Source: Flavobacteriales bacterium (GTDB lineage Bacteria > Bacteroidota > Bacteroidia > Flavobacteriales_F > PHOS-HE28). Taken from it: a DNA stretch of 64,000 nt. Positions 46,772 to 53,885 of the stretch are shown piece after piece. The DNA lies in assembly GCA_016704485.1 (NCBI GenBank), contig JADJAA010000001.1, forward strand, positions 2,137,501 through 2,201,500, in the 5' to 3' direction. A program made the translations under genes and the position numbers. Numbering within the stretch: position 1 is the stretch's first letter; each line of letters starts with the position of its first letter. A model generated the notes under the pieces. That model did not search any database and was not told where the DNA came from. It was given only the letters and a program-made list of their open reading frames with translations.

Positions 46772-47001
46772 TGAGAAACTTCGACTTCGCTCAGCCCAAG
46801 AAAGTAGAGGGTCACACGATCAGAACATATGTTCACCTGTAGTTGTGATGTAGCTTCCATTTCCATTTTCTTTGGCTCAGGGTCTACTGCCTCGGTGCCT
46901 CTGTCCACGCCATAAACCTGATCCACCACGACTTTATCAGTTTTTCACGACTTTTACCCTCTCCATCTGTGTGACTTTGTGCCTCTCCGGCGAACCTGAA
47001 A

Positions 47002-47505
47002 ATGAAACTCGACCAACTGAATCGTCTCAATGAGGACGATGCGACCACTGCCTTTGAACAATGCTGCGGCGCTGCCCAATGGGTAGAGCGCATGGTCTAT
47101 GCAAGGCCATACGAAAGCCTCGCCGAGGTTCTAGAGACCAGCGATACCATCTGGGAAGAATGTGACGTGGATGATTACGAAGAGGCATTTACACACCACC
47201 CGCGCATCGGTGATGTGGAAAGTCTGGCCAAGAAATACGCGAACACAAAAGTGTGGGCCGCCGGTGAGCAGAAAGGATTGGAAGGTGCAGACCTTGCGGT
47301 GATCGAGAAGCTCGCTGCGGGCAACACAGCCTATGAAGAGAAATTCGGCCACATCTTCATTGTGTGTGCCACCGGAAAAAGTGCAGCAGAAATGCTGGCG
47401 ATGCTTGAAACCCGTATGAAGAACGCCCCCAAGGACGAGATCCATATCGCGGCGGGAGAGCAGAACAAGATCACGAAGCTGCGGCTGAAAAAACTTCTGG
47501 CATGA
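47002..47505 (+). CDS. uraD: OHCU decarboxylase
   Basis: A 167-residue 2-oxo-4-hydroxy-4-carboxy-5-ureidoimidazoline decarboxylase, which gives (S)-allantoin. The catalytic motif is THHPRIGDVE with the active-site His, followed by the helix YANTKVWAAGEQKGLEGAD and the C-terminal KITKLRLKKLL. The length is normal. Its stop overlaps uraH by 4 bp (ATGA), so the two enzymes that finish urate hydrolysis are translated together. Confidence 0.95.
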   Translation: MKLDQLNRLNEDDATTAFEQCCGAAQWVERMVYARPYESLAEVLETSDTIWEECDVDDYEEAFTHHPRIGDVESLAKKYANTKVWAAGEQKGLEGADLAVIEKLAAGNTAYEEKFGHIFIVCATGKSAAEMLAMLETRMKNAPKDEIHIAAGEQNKITKLRLKKLLA

Positions 47506-47843
47506 GCACCGTCAGCACACACGTCCTTGACACGGCGCGCGGAATGCCTGCGCGCGGAATCCGCATTACGCTGCAACGCTCCACTGTCGAACACAAATGG
47601 GAAGACCTCGTCATGGGCAGCACTAACGCCGATGGCCGTGTTCCAGAGCTGTTACCAAAGGACACGCAACTTCCAGCCGGAATTTATCGCATCCGTTTTG
47701 ACGTAAGCGCGTATTTCAGTGAACATAAAGCGAAGAGTTTCTACCCTTACATCGAAGTGGTCTTTGAACTCGGCGCGGATGGTCATTACCATGTGCCGCT
47801 GCTGTTGAGCCCTTGGGGGTATTCGACATATCGGGGGAGTTGA
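47502..47843 (+). CDS. uraH: 5-hydroxyisourate hydrolase
   Basis: A 113-residue transthyretin-related hydrolase that opens hydroxyisourate to OHCU. It has the family N-terminus STHVLDTARGMPARGI, the inner segment RIRFDVSAYF, and the C-terminal active-site tetrapeptide YRGS. The catalytic His near the N-terminus (THVLD) and Arg are present. It overlaps uraD by 4 bp. The next gene starts 47 bp later. Confidence 0.95.
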   Translation: MSTVSTHVLDTARGMPARGIRITLQRSTVEHKWEDLVMGSTNADGRVPELLPKDTQLPAGIYRIRFDVSAYFSEHKAKSFYPYIEVVFELGADGHYHVPLLLSPWGYSTYRGS

Positions 47844-47890
47844 TCTGCGCCTTCAGTAACACACGTTTTCACGAGTCCAATTGCACTTTT

Positions 47891-49324
47891 ATGCCCTCAA
47901 GCATCCCCGCCAAAGACAAGTCCCGCATCCTCGCCAGCCTCGGCAAGGCCAACAAGGCATTCCAGCTGATCTACCCCGGCGACAAGCCCGACCGCCAGCC
48001 CGTGCACACCGTGTATGGAGGCGCGGACCTTTTCACTGCCGAGACCGCGCAGAAGATGGCGAACGCCGCGCTGAAGACGTTCATGGAGAACGCCGCCGAC
48101 TTCACCGAATTCGCTCGCGCCATAGAGCTGCCCGGCTATGAAAAACTGCCGAAGAAGGCCGTCGACATCGCCAAGTTGGAGAAGCGTTTTGCGAAGCTTT
48201 CGCCGACCAAACGCAAGGAGGAGAATGGCTGGCTCGCCTACGCCACCTACAACAAAGTGATCCACAAGCTGCGCACCGAGGCGCTGGAGGATTTCCGCAT
48301 CGACTTCGAGGACGGTTTCGGCAACCGCAGCTGGGAAGAAGAAGACGCCACTGCCGCGCAGGCCGCCATCGAAGCTGCCAAAGGCATGAAGGCGAAGTCA
48401 CTTCCGCCGTTCATCGGCATCCGCATCAAACCCTTCACCGAGGACCTGAAGGAACGCGGCGCGCGCACACTCGACATCTTTCTCACTACCCTCGCCAGCA
48501 AGACTGGCGGCAAGCTGCCCAACAACTTCGTGGTGATGCTGCCCAAAGTGTCCATCCCAGAGCAGATCACTGCGCTGGTGCAACTCTTCGAAGTAATCGA
48601 GGCCAACACCAAGATCGCCAAAGGCGCACTGAAAATGGAGATGATGGTGGAGACCACGCAGGCCACCATCGGTTCCGATGGCAGCAACCCGCTGCGCCGC
48701 TTCGTGCTCGCCAGCAAGGGCCGCATGATCGCCACGGCCTTTGGCACCTACGACTACACCGCCGCCAACAACATCACCGCGAAGTACCAGGACATGGGCC
48801 ACGCCGTCTGCGATTTCGCGCACATGATGATGAAGGTCGCGCTCGGCGCCACCGGCATCTGGCTCAGCGATGGCGCCACCAACGTCATGCCCATCGGTCC
48901 GCACCGTGGCGCGAAACTCACACCGAAGCAACGCGCCGAGAACAAGGCCGTGATCCACCGCAACTGGAAAAAGGCCTACGACCACACGCGCCACTCGCTC
49001 TGGAAGGGCCTCTACCAAGGCTGGGACCTCAACCCCGCGCAGTTCCCCATGCGCTACGCCGCCGTCTACAGCTTCTTCCTGGAGAGCTACGACGATGCCG
49101 CCGCGCGCCTCAAAGCCTTCGTGGAACGCGCCGCGCGCGCCACGCTCACCAGCGATGTCTTCGACGATGCCGCGACCGGTCAGGGCCTGCTCAACTACTT
49201 CCTGCGCGGATTGAATTGCGGTGCGATCAGCGAGGAGGAGGCGTTGGCTACAGGGCTGTCGCTGGCGGAGATCCGGACGCGGTCGTTCTTGAAGATCTTG
49301 GAAGGGAGAAGGGAACGCAGATAA
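47891..49324 (+). CDS. HpcH/HpaI aldolase-citrate lyase superfamily protein (DUF6986-like)
   Basis: A 477-residue cytoplasmic protein. The pattern LEDFRIDFEDGFGNRSWEEED, then IGIRIKPF, LPKVSIPEQI, LKMEMMVETTQATIG and ATAFGTYDYTAA matches the citrate-lyase beta/malate-synthase-like TIM barrel, with acidic metal ligands in DFEDGFG and MMVETT. From memory this subgroup is DUF6986, sometimes labelled phosphoenolpyruvate kinase without biochemical support. Its place at the end of the urate cluster suggests use of a C2 product such as glyoxylate (inference). It is more G+C-rich than its neighbours (38 of 60 in 48301-48360 against 32 of 60 in puuD 43021-43080). ATG at 47891. Confidence 0.75.
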   Translation: MPSSIPAKDKSRILASLGKANKAFQLIYPGDKPDRQPVHTVYGGADLFTAETAQKMANAALKTFMENAADFTEFARAIELPGYEKLPKKAVDIAKLEKRFAKLSPTKRKEENGWLAYATYNKVIHKLRTEALEDFRIDFEDGFGNRSWEEEDATAAQAAIEAAKGMKAKSLPPFIGIRIKPFTEDLKERGARTLDIFLTTLASKTGGKLPNNFVVMLPKVSIPEQITALVQLFEVIEANTKIAKGALKMEMMVETTQATIGSDGSNPLRRFVLASKGRMIATAFGTYDYTAANNITAKYQDMGHAVCDFAHMMMKVALGATGIWLSDGATNVMPIGPHRGAKLTPKQRAENKAVIHRNWKKAYDHTRHSLWKGLYQGWDLNPAQFPMRYAAVYSFFLESYDDAAARLKAFVERAARATLTSDVFDDAATGQGLLNYFLRGLNCGAISEEEALATGLSLAEIRTRSFLKILEGRRERR

Positions 49325-49505
49325 CGAGGACGAAGCGCGCGGATAGGCGCAGATAGAATGCCTTTCTGATCAGTGTTGATCAGCTCTTTCAGCGTTATCA
49401 GCGTTCTATTCTTTTGGGCGTGCCGGCTCGAAGACTCGCCGTCGGGCTATCCGCAGTAGTCCTCGGCGAAGACGCCTGCGGGCTACTTGCTCCTATCCCT
49501 CACGT
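49314..49505. repeat. Composite intergenic repeat, copy 1
   Basis: First part (49314-49411): AACGCAGATAACG at its left is mirrored by CGTTATCAGCGTT at its right, a MITE-like palindrome. Second part (49412-49505): TTTTGGGCGTGCCGG, GTCGGGCTATCCGC and CCTATCCCTCACG in order. The same composite occurs in the same orientation at 50943-51160. Confidence 0.8.
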
Positions 49506-49514
49506 AAACGCGGT

Positions 49515-50177
49515 TCACCTGATATGCTCCGAGATGACCCTGCCTTTGTGATAGATCCTTGAACTGAGGATCCTGTTCGTGCTATCCATCCAGGTCCATT
49601 GCCCTTCCTCCAGGGCGTTCCGGTATTGTCCGACCATGCGGCCGCCGATGCTGTCGATCTCGATGGTCGGGCCTTCCAGCGTATCGTTGATGTAGGTGCG
49701 GGAAATATAGCGACCTGTCTTTGACCAATAGTGAGTGCGCCCGGTCTGCCGGCCGTCTTCGAATGTCGCCTCGTACTTCGGTCGTCCATCATCGTACCAT
49801 TCTCGTCTCTCTCCGCTCTCTTCGCCAAGGAATAGCGTGTTCGTCTTTTTGAGCTTGCCATTCGGATACCAACACCGGATATCACCGTGCTCGAGTTCTT
49901 TGACCACTGACCATTCGGCCTCCAATTGCCCGTTCTCATACCAACTGGTGAGGATGATTGTGTCTCCTTGAGCATGACCAACGACCCGCCTCTTCCCACT
50001 AGGATAGAACTCTTCCAGGGTATAGCGGCTGGTATCGCCACGTTCGGGATATGTGCGTACGATCTCCTCGCGGCCATTGTCATAACGCTCACGGATTTCG
50101 CGGTACGGCTCTTCCCTGCATCCCGTAAAGGCCATGACCAGCCCCAGGACGAAAGAGAATCTTGCCCGAGTGGTCAT
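49515..50177 (-). CDS. YwqK-like (MORN-repeat) lipoprotein
   Basis: A 220-residue predicted lipoprotein. MTTRARFSFVLGLVMAFTGC supplies the lipobox FTGC, Cys about residue 20. The mature part is a series of short MORN-like strands of the YwqK antitoxin-repeat type: YDNGREEIVRTY, YPSGKRRVVGHA, YENGQLEAEW, YPNGKLKKTN, YDDGRPKYEATF. Proteins of this type are common in Bacteroidota and are not proven antitoxins. The start overlaps the stop of the xdhB remnant by 4 bp (ATGA), suggesting that it once was coupled to a complete xdhB. Confidence 0.78.
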   Translation of the reverse strand: MTTRARFSFVLGLVMAFTGCREEPYREIRERYDNGREEIVRTYPERGDTSRYTLEEFYPSGKRRVVGHAQGDTIILTSWYENGQLEAEWSVVKELEHGDIRCWYPNGKLKKTNTLFLGEESGERREWYDDGRPKYEATFEDGRQTGRTHYWSKTGRYISRTYINDTLEGPTIEIDSIGGRMVGQYRNALEEGQWTWMDSTNRILSSRIYHKGRVISEHIR

Positions 50178-50345
50178 GAGTACAACCCCATCAACACCTT
50201 CTCCGGCGTGTACGGTGCATCGAACACCATCCGCGCGTCCGGCCGAAAGGCCTTGATCGCGTTCTGGATCGCGAAGTACACCCCGATGCCATACATCAAC
50301 GGCGGCTCGCCCACCGCCTTGCTGCGCCGGATCGCCAGAAGATAG
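50174..50345 (-). pseudogene. 3' remnant of a second xdhB
   Basis: The frame encodes LAIRRSK, then AVGEPPLMYGIGVYFAI (containing the catalytic Glu motif of xanthine dehydrogenases), then a divergent end DAPYTPEKVLMGLYS. It matches the last 55 or so residues of the intact xdhB (AIENAVRAFNPKYVAKYDAP, then FTPEKVLMSLYT) but differs at many positions in the final 30. About 45 bp around 50263-50307 are identical to the intact gene. No upstream xdhB sequence remains; a toxin gene abuts it. Confidence 0.85.
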
Positions 50346-50355
50346 GAAACACGAT

Positions 50356-50673
50356 TCATGCTTTCTTCCATCCACTCTTCAGTTTCTTCAGGTATTTCGG
50401 GTGTCGGCGCATATCGAAGAGACCAATGATCACGATCGCCTTTCGGTCGATGCGGTAGAGCAGTATGTTGTAAGGTTTGATAGGCGCTTCACGCAAGCGG
50501 GCATGACCGGTACTGCGAAATCCTTTTGGGAACATCACGATGTAACGGATGGTGGCATCGACCTCATCCACGAAACGTTGCTCTTCCCGTCCAGTCCACT
50601 TTTCCCGCAGGTACTTCAGTACGTCGATGTATGTGGCGATCGCCTTGGGCGTCCACCTTACCGCTTTCGCCAT
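50356..50673 (-). CDS. RelE/ParE-family toxin
   Basis: A 105-residue protein with the RelE/ParE fold pattern: VRWTPKAIATYIDVLKYLREKW at the N-terminus, FVDEVDATIRYIVMFPKGFRST in the middle, and RLREAPIKPYNILLYRIDRKAIVIIGLFDMRRHPK at the end with the usual basic C-terminal strand. The normal action is mRNA cleavage on the ribosome or gyrase inhibition, which cannot be told apart here. The start overlaps its antitoxin by 16 bp. It sits between the xdhB remnant and an intergenic repeat. Confidence 0.88.
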   Translation of the reverse strand: MAKAVRWTPKAIATYIDVLKYLREKWTGREEQRFVDEVDATIRYIVMFPKGFRSTGHARLREAPIKPYNILLYRIDRKAIVIIGLFDMRRHPKYLKKLKSGWKKA

Positions 50674-50894
50674 GCGCGGATCTGCTTCATCGCTTCGGCA
50701 TGGCTGACCGTTTCGCAGTTATCGGCTTGTGCGAGGCTTTGCTCAACATCCTTGCGCACTTTGGCAGGTAGATCTTCCCACCAATCGGCTTTCTGTAGAT
50801 CAAGCACTGCCTTCACTTGATCTAAGACTTCCTCGTCGTTGGTATTGAAGACCTGCTTTGCGATGTTCGCTTGTTTGAATTCAATGCGGCTCAT
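50658..50894 (-). CDS. Antitoxin partner of the RelE/ParE toxin
   Basis: A 78-residue helical, acidic protein (EFKQANIAKQVFNTNDEEVLDQVKAVL, then WWEDLPAKVRKDVEQSLAQADNC) encoded directly upstream of the toxin and overlapping it by 16 bp, the usual order for type II pairs. The C-terminal half would wrap the toxin. No clear ribbon-helix-helix can be seen, so DNA binding is uncertain. The 304 bp before it contain composite repeat copy 2 and no gene. Confidence 0.8.
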   Translation of the reverse strand: MSRIEFKQANIAKQVFNTNDEEVLDQVKAVLDLQKADWWEDLPAKVRKDVEQSLAQADNCETVSHAEAMKQIRAWRKR

Positions 50895-50942
50895 GGCACT
50901 TGGTTGTTATCCAAAGGTAGGGTGCAGCTTGCAAAGTGAGAA

Positions 50943-51160
50943 GGGAACGCGGTTAACGCGAACGATGCGCGCAGATCTACGCAAATATGATGGCTCTCTT
51001 ATAAGTGTTGGTCAGTTCTTTCAGCGTTCGTCACTCCGGTCTTGAACTGGAGAGGGTTCTATTCTTTTGGGCGTGCCGGTGTTGAATGCACACCGTCGGG
51101 CTATCCGCTGCAAGTCCTCGCCGAAGACGGCTCCGGGCTTTCCGCTTCTATCCCTCACGC
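50943..51160. repeat. Composite intergenic repeat, copy 2
   Basis: It has the same two-part structure as 49314-49505: a palindromic part starting GAACGCGGTTAACGCG and ending in CAGCGTT and TTCTATTC, then TTTTGGGCGTGCCGG (51064 on), CGTCGGGCTATCCGC and CTATCCCTCACG. An extra CTCCGGTCTTGAACTGGAG hairpin is inserted near 51031. It is in direct orientation to copy 1. Confidence 0.8.
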
Positions 51161-51198
51161 GAAATGCAGTAGCCGCTTGTAATCGAGCCGCCATGGAA

Positions 51199-51531
51199 TC
51201 AAATTGGAAACCTCTTCGTCAGATACTGGTCAACGAACAGTTGAGGGTCATCCCCTGCAACTCTGTCAAACCCCTTGACAACCTCCTCCCTCCATTCTTT
51301 TTGGGTGCGGCTATCTGGCATCGGCGAACCCGCAACAGTTAGGTAGCCGTCGCGACCGTCCCAACGGAAACGCACTGCCTCGTGATGCTTAATGGCGATG
51401 AGCTGCCAACTACCGAATGACGAATACTCTGTGTGAAGCGAGCCGATTACAATGTCGCGTGCTGCCAATCGCTCAACAAGAGCAGACAAGTCTCTGATGA
51501 ACTTCGCGGCATATTGGGATGATCGTTCCAT
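51199..51531 (-). CDS. Small hypothetical protein coupled to xdhB
   Basis: A 110-residue protein without recognised motifs: an N-terminal helix (AAKFIRDLSALVERLAARD), a beta-rich centre (SSFGSWQLIAIKHHEAVRFRWDG) and a helical end. Its ATG overlaps the stop of xdhB by one base (TAATG), so it is translated from the xdhAB transcript. It is not similar to the YwqK-like gene that occupies the equivalent place after the xdhB remnant. Function unknown. Confidence 0.65.
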   Translation of the reverse strand: MERSSQYAAKFIRDLSALVERLAARDIVIGSLHTEYSSFGSWQLIAIKHHEAVRFRWDGRDGYLTVAGSPMPDSRTQKEWREEVVKGFDRVAGDDPQLFVDQYLTKRFPI

Positions 51532-53885
51532 TAGGTGTAAAGGCTCATCAAAACCTTCTCAGGAGTAAATGGTGCATCGTACTTCGCAACATACTTCGGG
51601 TTGAACGCCCGCACTGCATTCTCGATCGCGAAGTACACCCCGATGCCATACATCAACGGCGGCTCGCCTACGGCCTTGCTTCTACGGATCGCCAACGGAT
51701 GTCCATCGGTTGGTAGTGCTTCGATGATCAGTTCCTTCGGTACGCTGTGGATATCAGGGATCTTGTACGTGCTTAACGCGTTGCTGAGCAATCTGCCTTT
51801 GTCATTATAAACGATCTCTTCCATCGTCATCCATCCAAGGCCTTGCACAACACCGCCTTCGATCTGGCCGATGTCCACAGCGTCGTTCATGCGTTTGCCG
51901 AAGTCGTGGACCAGTTTTACTGCATCTGTAACGTAGGTGCCACGGATGCAATCTACAGTGACCATTACGGCTGCTGTTCCATACACGTGGTACGCAAAGG
52001 GATGGCCTTTCTCCTTCGTCTTGTCGAAGTGGATATTCGGTGTGGCGTAGTGTCCGCTTTCGCTCAGGTTCACGCGGTCCCAGTGGCATAGGTGGATCAA
52101 ATTCTTCCAGTCGAGGTCCGTGGCTTTGCCGTTGTTGAGCACCGCTTCATTCTCGATCGTGATCGCCTCCGGCTTGCTCGTGAGGATCCGTGATGCTTTC
52201 TCTTTAATGCGCTCCAGAATGGCGTTGCAGCCGATCTCCAGCGCCTTTCCGTTGAGGTCCGCAGTTGCGCTGGCTGCGCTGGGACTGGTGTTCGCAACGC
52301 GCGTGGTGTTGGTGCTTTCCAACTTGATGCGCTCCACGCCGATCCCGAAGGCTGCTGAGGCAACCTGCACCATTTTGGTGTTAAGGCCTTGGCCCATTTC
52401 CACGCCGCCGGTGCTCACGCCCACACTGCCGTCCTGGTACACGTGTACCAGCGCTCGTGCATGGTTCATCGGCGTGTTGGTGAAGGAGATCCCGAAACAG
52501 ATCGGCATGATCGCCATGCCCTTTTTGTGCGTTTCGCTCTTCACATTGAATGCATCGATCTCCGCTTGCTGCTTGTCGAAGTCGAAGGTCTTCTCCGCGA
52601 GCTCCCATGCTTCTTTCGCCAAGACGTGGTCGGCGATCTGACCATAGCTGAACTCGCTGCCTTCCTTGATCAAATTGCGTTTCTGGATCTCGCGTGCGCT
52701 AACACCAAGTGTCTGTGCGGCTTTCGCGATGGCGGCTTCCATGACGAACATGCCTTGTGGTCCACCGAAGCCTCGGAATGCGGTGTTGGGCGGAAGATTT
52801 GTGCGACAGCAATAGGCCGTCACATCCACATTCGGAACGTGGTAGGCATTTGTGGCGTGGAAGAGCGTGCGCTCCATTACGGCAGGGGAGAGGTCCGCTG
52901 AAGCTCCGGCGTTCTGGTGGAAAGTTGCTTCGTAGACCACGATCTTCAGATCCTTATCGAAGCCGATCTTGAAATCGCTGCTGTACGGATGCCGCTTGCC
53001 CGTCATGCGCATGTCGTCCATGCGGTGCATGCTGAATTTTATCGGCTTCTTCATCACGAACGCGGCCATGGCCACTAATGCCGCCCATGCGGATGCTTGA
53101 TCTTCTTTACCGCCGAAGCCGCCACCCAAGCGGGTCACATCCACTTCAATCTTGTGCATGGGTACGCCAAGCACGCGCGCAACGGTTTTCTGCACAGCGG
53201 TTGGTCCTTGCGTACTGCTGCTGATGCGAACGCTTCCGTGCTCGGTCGGATACGCATACGCGCCCTGCGTCTCGATGTAAAGATGTTCCTGTCCGTTCGT
53301 ATCAGCCCGACCTTCGAAAATGTGCGCGCACTTGTCCCACGCCTTCTGTGTATCGCCCAGCTGGAACCTGCGCGGCGGAATGATCAACTCGCCTTTCGCA
53401 CGTGCTTCACGCGGATCGGTGATCACGGGCAATTCTTCCAATTCGATGTTGACGAGCGCGCGTGCCTGCCGCGCCACATCTTCCGAAGTGGCGACGATCA
53501 ACGCAACTGGCATGCCCCAGAAATGGATCTCGTCCTCTGCGAAAAGCGGTTCATCCGGAATGATGCCACCGATCTGGTTCTCGCCCGGAACGTCCTTGTA
53601 GGTAAGTATCCGCACCACGCCGGGAACGGTCAACGCTTTGGACAAATCGAGCTTTTTGACGTGCGCATGGGCGGAGGGCGCGTCATACGGAAGCGCATAC
53701 AGTGTGCCTTGTTGCACCGGGATGTCATCCAAATAGATGGATCGCCCGGTGACGTGGAATGCGCTGTCGACGTTCTTCATGCTCGCCGTTGTGGATCCAA
53801 CAGCAAAGCCGTGGGCAACGGTTTCAGCGAATGTCTCCATGTCAGGGATCAAGCGTTGCGCTCCTTTCTTGCCGCTCGTATTCAT
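51531..53885 (-). CDS. xdhB: Xanthine dehydrogenase molybdopterin-binding subunit
   Basis: A 784-residue molybdenum hydroxylase large subunit that oxidises hypoxanthine and xanthine to urate. Typical segments: HVTGRSIYLDDIP (N-terminal hammerhead), GQEHLYIETQGAYA, TRLGGGFGGKEDQ, TAFRGFGGPQGMFVMEAAI, GVEMGQGLNTKMVQVA and the catalytic-Glu motif KAVGEPPLMYGIG. No part is missing. It overlaps xdhA by 4 bp and the following small gene by 1 bp. The last 50 codons are repeated at 50174-50345. Confidence 0.95.
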   Translation of the reverse strand: MNTSGKKGAQRLIPDMETFAETVAHGFAVGSTTASMKNVDSAFHVTGRSIYLDDIPVQQGTLYALPYDAPSAHAHVKKLDLSKALTVPGVVRILTYKDVPGENQIGGIIPDEPLFAEDEIHFWGMPVALIVATSEDVARQARALVNIELEELPVITDPREARAKGELIIPPRRFQLGDTQKAWDKCAHIFEGRADTNGQEHLYIETQGAYAYPTEHGSVRISSSTQGPTAVQKTVARVLGVPMHKIEVDVTRLGGGFGGKEDQASAWAALVAMAAFVMKKPIKFSMHRMDDMRMTGKRHPYSSDFKIGFDKDLKIVVYEATFHQNAGASADLSPAVMERTLFHATNAYHVPNVDVTAYCCRTNLPPNTAFRGFGGPQGMFVMEAAIAKAAQTLGVSAREIQKRNLIKEGSEFSYGQIADHVLAKEAWELAEKTFDFDKQQAEIDAFNVKSETHKKGMAIMPICFGISFTNTPMNHARALVHVYQDGSVGVSTGGVEMGQGLNTKMVQVASAAFGIGVERIKLESTNTTRVANTSPSAASATADLNGKALEIGCNAILERIKEKASRILTSKPEAITIENEAVLNNGKATDLDWKNLIHLCHWDRVNLSESGHYATPNIHFDKTKEKGHPFAYHVYGTAAVMVTVDCIRGTYVTDAVKLVHDFGKRMNDAVDIGQIEGGVVQGLGWMTMEEIVYNDKGRLLSNALSTYKIPDIHSVPKELIIEALPTDGHPLAIRRSKAVGEPPLMYGIGVYFAIENAVRAFNPKYVAKYDAPFTPEKVLMSLYT

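Noticed and set aside
48247..49018. Long minus-strand open frames opposite the DUF6986-like gene
   Set aside because: They arise from the high G+C codon use of the real gene, which has clear family motifs.
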